A stretch of DNA of 64,000 bases from contig CM071568.1 of NCBI GenBank assembly GCA_036426205.1, positions 44,438,203 to 44,502,202 on the forward strand, in the 5' to 3' direction. The notes below the pieces were generated by a model, which saw only the letters and a list, made by a program, of their open reading frames with translations, had not been told where the DNA came from and searched no databases. A program made the position numbers and the translations under genes. Shown piece by piece: positions 24,456-35,838 of the stretch (position 1 is its first letter; the number at the start of each line of letters is the position of its first letter). This DNA is from Ascaphus truei. Its lineage: Eukaryota; Chordata; Amphibia; Anura; Ascaphidae.

Positions 24456-25005
24456 ATGTATGTGTCATGTTATGTATGTGTCATTCTTGGGTGTATGTGT
24501 GTTTGTTAGTATTCACCTGATATAGAAGAGCAATTATCCAAATTATGCACTTTAATCTAAGCACTTGGGATAATTTGTGTAGACTCAATTTAAGGGACAC
24601 ATTCCAGTGTGCTTGGATACCTCCTGAAGAAGCGCATGAAATCGTGAAACGCGTAGAGGGTTACCATACAGTCCCCACAAACCAAATTATATATTTTATG
24701 TGTCTGTGGGATAAGTTCAGCATTTGAACCTCCCCAAAGATAAGCAATTGTGAGCGCTGCTAGAGCTAGGCACGCAGCTCTAAAGAGAGGAGCAGGTTCT
24801 TCCTGGTAGCCAGCCCCTGATCCGGGTTAGTTGCAGCAGGGGGGACTCTGCGGATCTCGTGGTGTTGACGTCGGCGGTGTGAGGGGATTTGGATCGATCA
24901 AGTGGCTGAACTTCACTGTACGTTTTGAAGTTACTATGTGTATAAATAAATGTGAAATATTTCTTTGACGTCCTGACTTCTCTGTGCTCCTTTCTTTGTT
25001 CTATA
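24456..25005 (+). other. PLE-type 3' flank after copy 2
   Basis: A short tandem repeat of TCATGTTATGTATGTG (about 24447-24482) is followed by non-coding sequence with a hammerhead-like motif and, near 24940, ATAAATAAATG. By position and strand it could be the 3' region of PLE copy 2, separated from it by the LINE, but the intervening GIY-YIG part is absent. Confidence 0.4.
24620..24659 (+). ncRNA. Hammerhead-ribozyme-like motif with intact core
   Basis: CCTC (stem I, 24620-24623), CTGAAGA core (24624-24630), extra A, GCG...CGT stem II (24632-24634 with 24643-24645), GAAA (24646-24649), minimal stem III ACGCGT (24649-24654), A at position 17 (24655), then GAGG (24656-24659) pairing with CCTC. 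All invariant core residues (C3, U4, G5, A6, G8, A9, G12, A13, A14) are present. The extra A before stem II deviates from the textbook fold. It is the best candidate in the window for an active ribozyme. Confidence 0.6.
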
Positions 25006-25054
25006 TTACCAGGACTTGCAATGCTAAGCCAGAGGAATATAGCAGGGTGCTACA

Positions 25055-25112
<58 letters not shown>
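25006..25112. repeat. LTR tail fragment plus GT microsatellite
   Basis: 25006-25058 repeats the last 50 bp of the LTR ending at 21801 (TATTACCAGG to GGGTGCTACA). A GT run (25061-25112) links it to the LTR at 25113. The same order, LTR tail, simple repeat, LTR head, is found at 21761-21931. Confidence 0.7.
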
Positions 25113-25117
<5 letters not shown>

Positions 25118-26174
25118 CCCCCTTTCCCTATGCCTAAGGGAACTTCGCGGGCAACTACGCGTGCTGCTGTGCCTGTCTGCTCACAGGAGGCCTAAGCATC
25201 CGCCTCTGGGAACCTTGGGTGAGCTCTTTCTCCTTGCATGCAGCGCCTCCACCTAAGAGGTATTCCAGCGTTGGCGGGATAACCCCTCAGAAGAACCGAT
25301 ACACAGTAATAATACACCACACAATGTATATAACTAAGCTTTACTGTACACACATACTAACACAGATAACATACAATAACTGGTACCCACAGTATAAACC
25401 CAGTGACCGAACACGTGGTGGTTCCTCCAAAGTACAGAGGGTGCTGTGGCACCAGTAACCCCTGGTGTCCTATCCCAGCAATCCCACCCAAATGTGAGGC
25501 AGCGCTACCACCTGTAGATGTAGGTGCACATTGGTTACCTGGCTGGGTACTCCAGTAGCTGCTTGGCATGGTGGGTTGGAGCGAGTCCCGCGTAGCGGGG
25601 CCTCCAACACAAATCCCCTCTCTCCTAAGGGGTCCTGATCCTCCTCGCAATGTGAACTCCAGCCGGAGGGTCTCACACAATGTCTCTGGATCCTGTGACC
25701 TGGTCCCAGGCTGCGAAGCGTCCCTATCTGGGTCCTTCCCTACAACACTGACTCTGATATGGCTCAGGGCCAAACTGGGGCCTACCGTAGGGGGCAAGGT
25801 CTAGGCCTAGCCCAGGAAGCTACTGCTCCCTGGACACTACCTTTCTCCTCGGTGCCTCCGTCAGAACTGACGCACGTGCTCCCCGCACGCAAAGGATATC
25901 CTGTTCCCCAACTGCTCGCATCCCATTGGCTGGGACAGTCCCATGGTGTAGTCCCTCCCTCTAGGGATTCTGGGACTTGTAGTCTCATGGCTGCATATAT
26001 GGAGCCATCCTAAGATGGCTGCCGCACTCCTGACACTGCGCATGCATGCCTCGCCGCACTGCATATGCACGACTACCAAAATTGCCACCCCCACACTCCC
26101 GATCGCGCGGAACTCTGCCCAACCAACTGAGCAGTTCCCCTGAACCAGAGGCAGGGTAGGAGGACTCGGCTACA
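25113..26174 (-). mobile_element. Solo LTR, minus orientation (1.06 kb)
   Basis: It runs from TGTAGCCCCC to GGACTCGGCTACA. Features shared with the other minus LTRs are GCAGCGCCTCCACCT (about 25240), an AGTAAAG poly(A)-like word on minus near 25340, and a GC-rich U3 with GCGCATGC (about 26038). The flanks TGTG and TATG are an imperfect 4-bp duplication, blurred by the microsatellite on the left. Frames inside it are not genes. Confidence 0.8.
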
Positions 26175-27333
26175 TATGTATTTAATATATAAAAATGTTG
26201 TTGCCTATTTTAAAATTGTTAAACATTATACATTCGCTTACAGCACCATTAGCACCCTTTGGCTAATAGGACTGTTAGCCATTCATATATGCACACACTA
26301 TGGCTACTAATGGGTTAATACAATAGTGTTTGTCGTTTTTTCCCTATTGGTTCAGGGTTTATTACAATTAGGTTTTTTTATATGGCAAAGGCCATATCCT
26401 GCACTCTGCCATACTTGGCCACTACAGCACCCTGGTCTAGTCGGGGAAAAAATCCTATTCGCTTCTCTGAAAAAATGACTTCGGATTATTTAGAATACAA
26501 GGTGAAGATATACTTCAGCAATGCCAGCCGCTTAAACAGATCTTTAGCATTCAGTTGATTTCAGGGCTTAACCCCGAAATAGAAGTGGGAGAAGAGGGTA
26601 CCAGCATTTTTTAGCATTTTTGTTTGCGAAAAAACTGCAGAAGCTGCCGCTTTGGGCTTTATAGAATATAGCCATATATTATATATATAGAATTATATAT
26701 ATAGAATAATTTCCCTTAAACAGAATAGGACTAAAACCTTCTCCAGCTCAGGGAAGACAACATCATAGCATACTGAAAAGAGTCAGTGGGAATAGATGTG
26801 ATTCTTCCAAAGGTAATATAAAATGCGGCACGGTGCTCTTTAGTTTCATATTGTTACTGCCATGTTACAGTAAGAAGTAAAACAGAAACACAATCGGCAA
26901 CCCAGAGCTGATAAAACTGTTTCTCTAAGCCTCCTGACACAATCCTTTTATCCAGCGGGTGGCTCTAGTGCTACGCTGTAAATGTACCTGTACATCATGC
27001 AATATGCAATGCATAGCCGGTGCCTCTGGCAGAGGAGGTGTTAAATAACAGAGAAGCTGGAAATTCCCAACAGAATTAGACATACATCCATTAAAGGAAA
27101 ACGGCAAAGCATTTTAGGAATGTAGTCAGTTTTCAAAAACGATAACTTTAAATATAAGTTCCCGTATGGTACTGTTGTCTTAAAACATGTACTGTAGGGC
27201 GTATGCTTCAAAGTCTCCAATAAAGAATGTGGATTTTTTACATAACACTTTAGCAACATTTATTTTATACTGTAGCTGCAGTCTGTTTTAAACAGTTTTC
27301 AGAAATGATATATATATATTGATATATATATAT

Positions 27334-27380
<47 letters not shown>

Positions 27381-28495
27381 ATCTCTCCCTTGCCGTACTC
27401 TGTCCTGTATCTTTGTATGCTGTGTTTATTTCTCATAACATTTTAAAATGTACAGGAAGTAACAAAAAAATTGATAGGTGAGATAAGAGGTCAAGTAAAT
27501 ATCCCAGCGAAGAAATCAATAAAAATCGACAAGAACAAAATGCACTGCACAAGATATTACATTCTTTTTGTAATATCAGTCATCTTTTTAACCTAGAAGA
27601 AAGCAATAAATACAGAAAAAACTCTATAGTGCAACGTGATAAATAAAATGGAGAGAAATTAAGAGCTCAAATATTTTATTGTGCATAGAACCAAAACAAC
27701 AAACAGAAATGAAATGAATAGGTGAAAACTAGGTGAAAATCATATAAGTATTTGAAAATATTTTTTTAAAGGTTTTTTGTCAGTGTTTCTGAACATTAAA
27801 GGGTGTTGTCCTTCTTATCTGTCCCTTGCCCCGCCCTCTGTCTTTCTATTTTAGCCTACCTTCAGAGCAGAGCTATCGACATGAGGAGACAGACGGCCCT
27901 GGTGTTTCAGGCATGTTGAGTGAAGGCCCTTAAAACTTCTGAGCCAACAAGTTGGCCTGGTTCCATAATGGAACACTGGGCCCCAACATTCCACTTGATG
28001 ACTTCTGATTTAAAATTAAAATAATGGAAGATTTCCAGACTATCAAAATTGATTTTAAGCTTATACGTGTCTGATTTTTATGGCATCAAGACATGCAAAG
28101 GTTTTAACTTATTATTAATAATAATAACACACACACTCCTGCGCCAGAAGACATCTGATAGACTATTGAAGTGGGCATAGGTGTCTTCTAGCGCCGTATT
28201 GTATCTTATGTTATAGCAGTGCTTAGTAAATATGGGCCAACATTTTGGTAGCAATGTACACTGTTTATGGATTACAATGTGTCCAAATAATTTTCTCTTT
28301 GTATGTATATAAGAAGATATGTGGTTTGCTTTTCCACATAAGTTGTACTTTTATAATACACTTGCTGTATTATTGTTTGAATAAACTTTAAAGCACACAA
28401 AACTTTACTATATTATAGCTCTGCTGACAGAAAAGCCTACAATTTTTGCCTTCCGTCAGGGAACTGCTGCCAGCTTTTTTTTATGATACACTCAC
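26175..28495. other. Intergenic DNA, no gene recognised
   Basis: AT-rich sequence with a TA/CT microsatellite (about 27308-27390). At 28215-28245 a GCTTAGTAAATATGGGCC end resembles the inverted repeat of the MITE at 35839. No coding frame is credible. Confidence 0.4.
27308..27390. repeat. AT and CT microsatellite
   Basis: TATATATA units pass into a (TC)n run with two ATCTCTCT interruptions. Confidence 0.9.
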
Positions 28496-28499
28496 CATG

Positions 28500-29819
28500 G
28501 AGGAATGGGACTGCCCACACAGTCAGTTGTTTTACTGACTACCGCCCTATCTGTCTTCGCCCTTTTGCCTCGAAGCTACTTGAGCGACATGTATACAACT
28601 GCCTGACTCACTTTTTCTCCTCCAACTGACTGCTTGACTCTTTGCAATCTGGTTTACGTCCTCAACACTCCACTGAGACAGCAGTAACAAAAGTCGCCAA
28701 TGACCTACTCATAGCTAAGTCTAAGGGTCACTTCTCTTTACTCATTTTCCTAAATTGCTTTGCTGGTTTCAACACTGTTGATCACCCCCTTATCCTGTAC
28801 GTTCTCCACTCCATTTGTTTCTGTGATGCAGCCTTTTCCTGGTTCATGTCCTAACTATCCAACCGCTACTTCAGTGTTTCCTTCACTGGTGTCTCCTCAT
28901 CTTCACTTCCTCTCTCTGTTGGGGACCGACAAGGCTCTGTCCTTGGCCGTCTGCTATCCTCACGCTACACCTCTTCTCTTGGTGAACTGATACAATCTTT
29001 TGGCTTTTTTCAGTATCATCTCTATGCCGATTGGACCATAATGTACCTCTCTTCCCCTATCTCCTGTTCACTGTTCACTCAAGTCCAAAACAATATGAAT
29101 ACTCTTTCTCCATTCCAATGCCACCCCTACACCCAAACTCTTCACTGTAAATAACACCACAATCTCATCCGCAGCACAAGCCCGCTGTCTAGGAGTCATC
29201 TGTGACTCCGATCTCTTCTTCATTCCTCACATTCAGTCCCTCATGAAGTCCTTCCATCTCCACCTACACAATATTGAAAGCCCTTTTCGCATTCATGATG
29301 CTACTAAAATTCCAATTCACTGATCATGTTCCGCCTTGATTACTGCAACATTCTCCTACTTGGCATTCCCCTTGTCTGTCTAACCAAACTCCTATCCATT
29401 CAAAACGCTGCTGCAGACTCATCTAACTCACTCACTGCTCGACATCTGTTGCTCCACTATGCAAATCCCTACACTGGCTTCCCATCTCATCTAGAATCAA
29501 ATTTAAAACCCTAGCTCTGACTTACAAAGCTCTCAACGACGCTGCTCCACCTTACATGTCAGCCCTCATCCTCAAATATATCCCTAAACTCCCTCTATAT
29601 TCTGCCACAACATCCGCTTTTCCTCCTGTCTTATCACCCCCTCTCACTCCTGCCTAGAAGACTTCTCCCATGCTCCCCCTCTCTCTGGAATTCTCTACAA
29701 CACACCATCAGACTCTACCCCAGCTTTCAGATATTTAAAAACTCCCTGCAAACTCACATTTTCAAGGAATCCTACAGTATCTGGCATATCTCTAAAATCC
29801 AACTCTTGCATGTGCTAAG
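28500..29819 (+). pseudogene. L2-clade LINE reverse transcriptase relic
   Basis: Plus-strand pieces with many frame changes match the L2 RT in order: TDYRPICLRPFASKLLERHV, then LQSGLRPQHSTETAVTKV (28642-28854), [30 protein letters not shown] (catalytic second D lost), RLDYCNILLLG (29326-29514), and at the 3' end SLWNSLQ and FKNSLQTHIF. It is related to the nearly intact element at 47.3-50.8 kb but much older. A solo LTR interrupts its 3' end at 29824; the sequence resumes at 30387. Confidence 0.85.
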
Positions 29820-29824
29820 CTGTG

Positions 29825-30381
29825 TGTCAGGATCGCCTAGACCTCCTGCCTAGCCATAGCTTCCTTGTCCACTGGGTGTGCTGCTGCCTTCTGTTGGCTC
29901 TGGGTTCCTCTGTCTGTCTGTCTTCTTGTTGCTCCTGTCTCTGTCCTTATAGCTTGCTTCCTGTCTGTTGGTTTTGCCTTTGCTTGAAGTCAGATTCCTG
30001 ATGCACATGCTTCTGATATCCTGATCTGTTTTCTGTACCTGTACCATAGAAATCTGTTCACAGTAAAAGCCCTTGCTGGTATCTGGCTTGTCCCTGTTTG
30101 TTCCTGTTCTCAGTCCCTGCCCCCAGACCTGTCCTTGCTCCCCTGTCCTGTTCCAGTCTCCTCGTTGCTGACCTCTGCTTGTTACCTGACTTCGCTACCT
30201 GCCGCCTGCCTCGGACCTCTGCTTGTTACCTGACGTCGCTACCTGCCGCCTGCCTCGGACCTCTGCTTGTTTCCTGACTGCGCTGTCTGCCGCCTGCCTT
30301 GGACCCCTGCTTGTGACCCCTACTACGCTCGTGCTGTTCCGGCCACCGAGATCCTACCCGCCACAGGAGTCTCCCGTGACA
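29825..30381 (+). mobile_element. Solo LTR with 5-bp duplication CTGTG
   Basis: It starts TGTCAGGATC, ends CCCGTGACA (inverted TGTCA/TGACA), and is flanked by CTGTG at 29820-29824 and 30382-30386. An AGTAAA word near 30063 may serve as the poly(A) signal in plus orientation. A tandem 44-bp unit, beginning GACCTCTGCTTGTTACCTGA, is present about three times (about 30170-30312). The surrounding L2 sequence is continuous if the LTR and one CTGTG are removed. One LTR alone means the internal part was lost by LTR-LTR recombination. Confidence 0.85.
30170..30312. repeat. 44-bp tandem repeat inside the LTR
   Basis: Three successive units each start GACCTCTGCTTGTT(A/T)CCTGAC and end CTGCCGCCTGCCT(C/T)G. 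The third is more diverged, and a partial fourth (GACCCCTGCTTGTGACCC) follows. Confidence 0.9.
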
Positions 30382-30439
30382 CTGTGTGACTGAATTGCAG
30401 TGTGCCTCAAGTGCAGTCTGTATTAGGTGCGGGATTAGA

Positions 30440-33400
30440 ACAAGGAGTTGATGAAACAAGGTATAGTGAAGTCAGAAAGGCATCATATCAGAATTATAAG
30501 GAATATAAAAAAAAAGTTGCAAAAGTGCAAATTAGCTCAATTGAAAAAAGAATTGTAATATAAAGTAAGATCAACCCAAAAAAGTTATTTTGGTATCTTA
30601 AAAACAAAAACATTATAAAATAAAATATAGGACCCTTTCAGTGTGAGATGGGAAGGAAAACGATTGGAAATAAGGAAAAAAATAGAAAAATTAAACAATA
30701 CCAGGGAAGAATCAATTGCAAAAATAGGGCCACAGGAGAAAGTCACAAGCTCTATATTAACAAACAATTGGCTAACTGAGGAAGAAGTGCATAGACGGCT
30801 AGATAAAATTAAAGTAAATAAAGCACCTGTCCGCAATGGCATGCACCCAGGAGTTCTTAAGGAGCTAAGTTCAGTAATAGCCAACCATTACATTTAATAT
30901 TCAATTATTCCATTTCCACAGGCTCAGTACCATAAGATTGGCGTAAAGCAGGTGTGGTGTCTATATTTAAAAAGGGAGCTAGATCACAACCGGGGAATTA
31001 CAGAGCTGTAAGCCTGACATCAATAGTGGGGAAGCTACTTGAAGGTTTAGTATGGGATAATATTCAGAAATACCTAATGAATAACAAAATTATTAGGAAC
31101 AGTCAGCGTTAATTTATGAAGGATAGGTCGTGCCAAACTAACATTATTATTACTTTTTTTCAGGGGTGTCATGTATGGCACACCTGTGAGCACATGACCT
31201 GCATATGGGACAAGTGTTAATACAACCACCTTTCACCTTCGCAAAGGTCCCTTAAATGAACAATATCTCCCATAAATCCGCCCCCATATACCATCTGTCC
31301 CAAACAGCACACAAGTGAGCACGTGACTTAGATATGCAACCAAGGGTACTTTCAATTAGTTAATATTAACCCCTTACTCAATTGCAATCATATACAGTAT
31401 ATCCACTGTCAGCACCTGAGAAGTATGCAAAATATGTAATATATATATCTGCCAGTGTCTCAGGTCCCTGTTTATTATAGAAAAAACTCTGCACTTAACC
31501 CACACAAATCTGTTGTAGTAAAATGTGTCAAAATTTAAAAACCCTACAAAGCGTGCAACAGTTCATTCAGAGCCCCAAAGCATTACTTATTAAAGAATTG
31601 TTTCATATATATCAAAATACATTGCTTAGATTACAGAAAAATTAGTACAAGAACATACAGTTACAATAAATGCAGAACAGTTAAAATATCAAGATAAAAC
31701 AGAAAACAGATGTCCCTATACAGTAGTTAACATTTGTCATCGGTTTGACTGGCGTAGAAATATGAAAATTCACATGTTTGATCCCAAACACACCACAGTC
31801 ATAAATCAGCTGCTAGGTTGACAGTTTTACAACTTAGGGGGAAAAACGGCTCTAAAAAGATGTTTAAAATCTTGACTCAAGATATAAACACTCATAACTT
31901 AATTTCCCCAATACTTAGACAGAAGCCATCTTCACAGCTGTGCCCGTGCTATCAACACGAACGCCTGTGTAAAAAATTTAAAATGTCACAAGCCTAATGT
32001 CTATTTTTGCAGGAGAAACAGTTCTCTGTCCTAGGCACCGCTTACCCATGTAGTGTGTGGTATGATTTGATTTGCTTATTGCCACGATGCAGCATATACA
32101 GTATGTCACTGTTATTATGCAGAATAGATTACATCTCATGATATTATCATTTTTAATAAAGTCCTCCAACTAAGCGATGACCAACGTCACTTTTAGTGAG
32201 CCATCAGTGATAACCCCTCCAATTAAGCCCTCTTTGTAGAACAGAACAGACCCCGGAAGGGTCTTGGCCTGTCATAAACCCAATATATTGCATTTTAAGA
32301 CAAACGGTAAGCACATTAAACGCTAAAGCACCAGATAGATTAAGATACTTAATATCTCATGATATTATCATAATAAGTCGAAATTTAGACCGGGGTAATG
32401 CAGCTGATGTGATCTACTTAGATTTTGCAAAGACTTTGATACTTTGCCACACAAGAGATAAGTGTACATGATAAAGGAAATTGAACTGGGTAAAAATGCT
32501 TGCACCTGGATTGAAAACTGGTTGAAGGATGGACAAAAGAGAACTGTCATAAATTTAACCTTTTTAGGTTGGGCTCAAGTTGTAAGTGAAGTACCTCAAG
32601 GATCGTTACTGGGACACCTGCTTTTTAACTTGTTTATTAATGACCTTGAGATTGGCATAGAGAGCAAAGTCTCCATCTTTGCTGATGACACACAATTGTG
32701 TAAGGTAGGAAAATCAGGGCAGAATGTAATTTCTCTCCAGAAGGACTTGAATAGACTGGAAACGTGGGCAGGTAAATGGCAGATGAGGTTTAATACAGAT
32801 AAATATAAGTTTATGCATTTGTGAGACAAGAATAAACTGGCAACTTACAAATTAAATGGGGTAAAATTAGGTGAATCCTTGAAGGAGAAGGATCTAGGAG
32901 TGCTTGTAGACAGCTGGCTTAGCAATAGGGCCCAATGTCATGCAGTAACTTCAAAGGCAAATAAGATCTTATCTTGCATTAAACAGGGACTGGATGGAAG
33001 GTAAGTAAGCATAATTAAGCCACTGTATAAATTATTAGTAAGACTGATATGAAGTACAGGTTGGGCCACCACTCCATAAAAAAGACATTATGGAACTAGA
33101 AAGAGTGCAGAGAAAAGCCACCAATTTAAGGGGATAGAAAATCTGACATGAGGAGCGGCTACCTAATTGATATTTGTTTATAATAGAAAAAAGGCATCTA
33201 AGTGGAGATATGATAACTATATACAAATATATTGGGGGGTCAATACAAGGAGCTTTCAAAATAACTATTCATCCCAAGAGCAGTACAAACGACACAGGTC
33301 ATCTTTCAAGATTGAAGGAAAGCAACAAAGGAAAGGGTTCTTTACAGTAAGGGCAGTTACAATGTGGAATTCATTACCCATGGAGACTGTGATGGCAGAT

Positions 33401-33712
33401 ACAATAAATATCTTCAAAAATAAGGTTGGACATCTTTTTAGAAAGGAAAGTTATATACGGGATATACTAAATAAGTAAACATGAGAAGGATGTTCATCCA
33501 GGGAGAAATCTGATTGCCATTATTGGAGTCAGAAAGAAATTTATTTGTTCCCTTATGAGATCTCATTTGATGATATTTCACTGGGAGTTTTGTTTGCCTT
33601 CCTCGGGATCAAAATACTGTCAATACAAATATAGAATAAGTATCTGTTTAAATTTAGCATAGGTTGAACTTGATAGACATATGTCTTTTTTCAACATCAT
33701 CTACTATGTAAC
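30440..33712 (+). mobile_element. CR1-clade LINE, 5'-truncated, split by an insertion
   Basis: The 5' part (30440-31160) reads LTEEEVHRRLDKIKVNKAP and GNYRAVSLTSIVGKLLE. After a 1.2-kb foreign block, the RT resumes with RGNAADVIYLDFAKTFDT, then EVPQGSLLGHLLFNLFINDL, the catalytic FADDTQL, and the CR1-type end MWNSLPMETVMADTINIFK (33167-33478). The 3' UTR (33481-33712) has the CR1 pattern CTTCCTCGGGATCAA, GGTTGAACTTGATAGACATA and TTTTTTCAACATCATCTACT, ending CTATGTAAC. Frame breaks and stops are many, so it is inactive. A solo LTR has inserted in the very end of the UTR. Confidence 0.9.
31161..32378. mobile_element. Unclassified 1.2-kb insertion in the CR1 LINE
   Basis: CR1 coding sequence stops at about 31160 (QTNIIIT) and resumes at about 32379 (RGNAADV). 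The block between is AT-rich and non-coding. The word TCTCATGATATTATCAT occurs twice near its right end (32134-32150 and 32355-32371). No terminal inverted repeat, LTR ends or clear target duplication could be identified. Confidence 0.55.
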
Positions 33713-35022
33713 TGTAACCCATATTCTCCCCCCCCCCCCCCAATCGCAGATAGGGCGTATATGAGGGGATCTATATGCATTACCCAGTGTGGTGCTTTAC
33801 CTGTTAGGCTCACAGGAGGCCTCTGCCTCCGCCATGGAGAGCCTGGGGCACGTATGACACAATATGAATAACCTCGTACTTGGTGCAGCGCCTCCACCTG
33901 CGATGGCTCCCACCAGAGGGGGAGTGGTTCCTTGCAGGACACTATATATATCACTCCACACACAATATGTAAAACAACCAATGACTTTACTTGTGAGCAT
34001 AGGAAACGTACTTTTGCATATAATAACAGGTGTCCCTCCCTAGAGGAGACACTAACTACTGCATCTTGCAGGACGCTACCTCCACCTCCACCTCCACCGG
34101 ATGATCCCACCCAGTGTCCAGTAACCCCACACAGTATTACCCCACCCTCAAGTGAGAGAGATATGTGACTGCGCAGCCACTATGTCCCTTGTGAATGTGA
34201 TATGACTCGTTGGTGCACTTGTAAATTACCTGCCGGGCACTCCGGTGCCCGGGCCTGCCAAGGAACTTCACAAAGGATCCTGATGTCGACTTTACACAGG
34301 AACTACCGTCCGGGGCGATCCCACCCGGATGGCAGATGCAGCAACAGCGAAGGTCTGAGCCCAAACCTCTGGACGGATGCGCAGCGTCTGCTGGGCCCCT
34401 AACTGACTCTAGATAGTAAGTGGCAGGGTCCCTAACCTGGGGGCTGTCCCTGACACAACTCACACTACTGGGTGACTCAGGGCTAGCTGGGGCCTTGGGG
34501 GCTGCTGGCCTAGTGCAGGGAGTCACTGACTCCTGCACCCTACCTCCTTCCCCTAGCTTCTCCTGGCGCCAACTAACATGCTCCTCCAAACCCCGTGAAA
34601 TGTATCTCTTTTGGTCTGCAGGGCAATCCTTCAGCCCTGTTGGCTCCCTGGCGTCACATGGGGTGCTGCTGGGGCTCATGGGACTTGTAGTCCCTTCCAA
34701 GAGCCCTCTGCTAACTGGCTGTCTCTCACCAGCTATCACTGCGCATGCGCAATGTCCCTGGCTTGCCGCCGCATGCGGGGACTCCCTGCGCATGCGCAAC
34801 TACATAAGGAATGGCGGCGCCCTGCACGGGGAGCCGCCGAGAGCCCTAGCGACGCTCCCGAGGCCCTGACTACCAGCCGCTCGCGTCCCCGGCAACCTCC
34901 GCTCCGGTTCCCATCTGCCCCTCATCCTGTCGATTGCTGACGGGTCCACCATTGGGCCCGGCAGCACCCGCGATCGCCAGCGTAGAGAGGGAGGGCGACG
35001 GGCAGAGGGGGACCTGGCTACA
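33713..35022 (-). mobile_element. Solo LTR, minus orientation, 4-bp duplication TAAC
   Basis: It runs from TGTAACCCAT to GGGGGACCTGGCTACA, with TAAC at 33709-33712 and 35023-35026. The insertion lies in the CR1 tail (CTATGTAAC). It shares CAATCGCAGATAGGG with the LTR at 18539 and TGGTGCAGCGCCTCCA (33881-33896) with the other LTRs. CpG-rich segments with GCGCATGCGCA lie at 34741-34799. Frames of up to 220 residues inside it have no family match. Confidence 0.85.
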
Positions 35023-35265
35023 TAACTATGAAACTAGTTTTACTTGCAGGTTTTGTCATTCACTTTTACGATGTGCCTATATATAAAAAGCTAGTTATAA
35101 TATAGTAAAGATTCAGTCTTGCACACTATAAGCAACACAATAGAAGCAAAATACTTGCATTTTTGGTACCGGTGCACCTTGGTTCAGGGGAATTCCTAAG
35201 TATAAGCAAAGGAAGGGAAATCCAGGGCACTACGGATTTGAAAATAAAGATTTTTCTGTCAAAGG

Positions 35266-35303
35266 CACGACGTTTCGAACTACACAGAGTTCTTTATCAG
35301 GTG
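35266..35303 (-). ncRNA. Hammerhead-like motif, left arm
   Basis: On minus: CAC (stem I), CTGATAA (core, G8 changed to A), A, GAAC-TCTGTGTA-GTTC (perfect 4-bp stem II), GAAA, ACGT as minimal stem III, C at position 17, GTG (stem I partner). GTC at the cleavage site is the preferred hammerhead triplet. The G8 change would be expected to reduce or abolish cleavage. Confidence 0.5.
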
Positions 35304-35312
35304 ACTGGCAGT

Positions 35313-35350
35313 CACTTGATAAAGAACTCTGTGTAGTTTGAAACGTCGTG
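35313..35350 (+). ncRNA. Hammerhead-like motif, right arm
   Basis: On plus: CAC, TTGATAA, A, GAAC-TCTGTGTA-GTTT, GAAA, ACGT, C, GTG. It has the same layout as the left arm with one more core change (C3 to U). Confidence 0.5.
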
Positions 35351-35466
35351 CCTTTGACAGAATAAATCTTCATTTTCAAATACATAGTGCCCTGGATTTC
35401 CCTTCCTTTGCTTATATATAAAAAGCAACAATTTACATAAACCATTCTAAAAAAACAAATCATATA

Positions 35467-35792
35467 CAGGGCCACTTTATACATTAGGCCGACTAGGCAC
35501 AGTGCCTAGGGCCTGCAAACCTTTTAGGGCCTACTGTACAATATTTCACTTACAAAAATACCTAAACAAAAAAAATCACAAAATAAGAGAAAACAGCAAA
35601 TTTTTATTTAAAATGCCTTCGAAGTATCGATACCTTTCAATATCGAAACAAAAGTATCGATGCCAAATATCGCTAGTATCGAAAGAAACAAGCAAATGAT
35701 TAAATTAGCATACAAATTAGTACAAATATCGGACACACAGGCCTCTAGAAATAAAAGTGCCTAGGGCCTACGAAGGTCTTAAAATGGCCCTG
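35467..35792. mobile_element. hAT-type MITE with perfect 8-bp duplication
   Basis: The element starts CAGGGCCACTTTA and ends AAAATGGCCCTG, with ATCATATA directly on both sides (35459-35466 and 35793-35800). An 8-bp duplication and CAGGG ends are the marks of hAT transposons. At about 330 bp it has no transposase, so it depended on a related autonomous copy. Inside, at about 35627-35690, lies a cluster of TATCGATA/TATCG words. Confidence 0.85.
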
Positions 35793-35838
35793 ATCATATA
35801 AACACTTGTTCTTTGGGTAAGTATGTGAAAGATCTTGG

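Larger units (their letters stand above)
35201..35415. repeat. Fold-back element with a hammerhead-like motif in each arm
   Basis: ATAAGCAAAGGAAGGGAAAT on the left pairs with ATTTCCCTTCCTTTGCTTAT on the right. Arms of about 100 bp meet at GTGACTGGCAGTCAC (35301-35315). Pairing is almost complete apart from a few substitutions and a short indel. Each arm contains one hammerhead-like motif, so a transcript of either strand would contain one. No protein is encoded. Confidence 0.9.

Noticed and set aside
30170..30312. CRISPR-like direct repeats
   Set aside because: The 44-bp units are adjacent without spacers and lie in an LTR of a eukaryotic genome.
34137..34799. A 220-residue minus frame
   Set aside because: It is within the solo LTR at 33713-35022; LTR regions are non-coding and no family match is visible.
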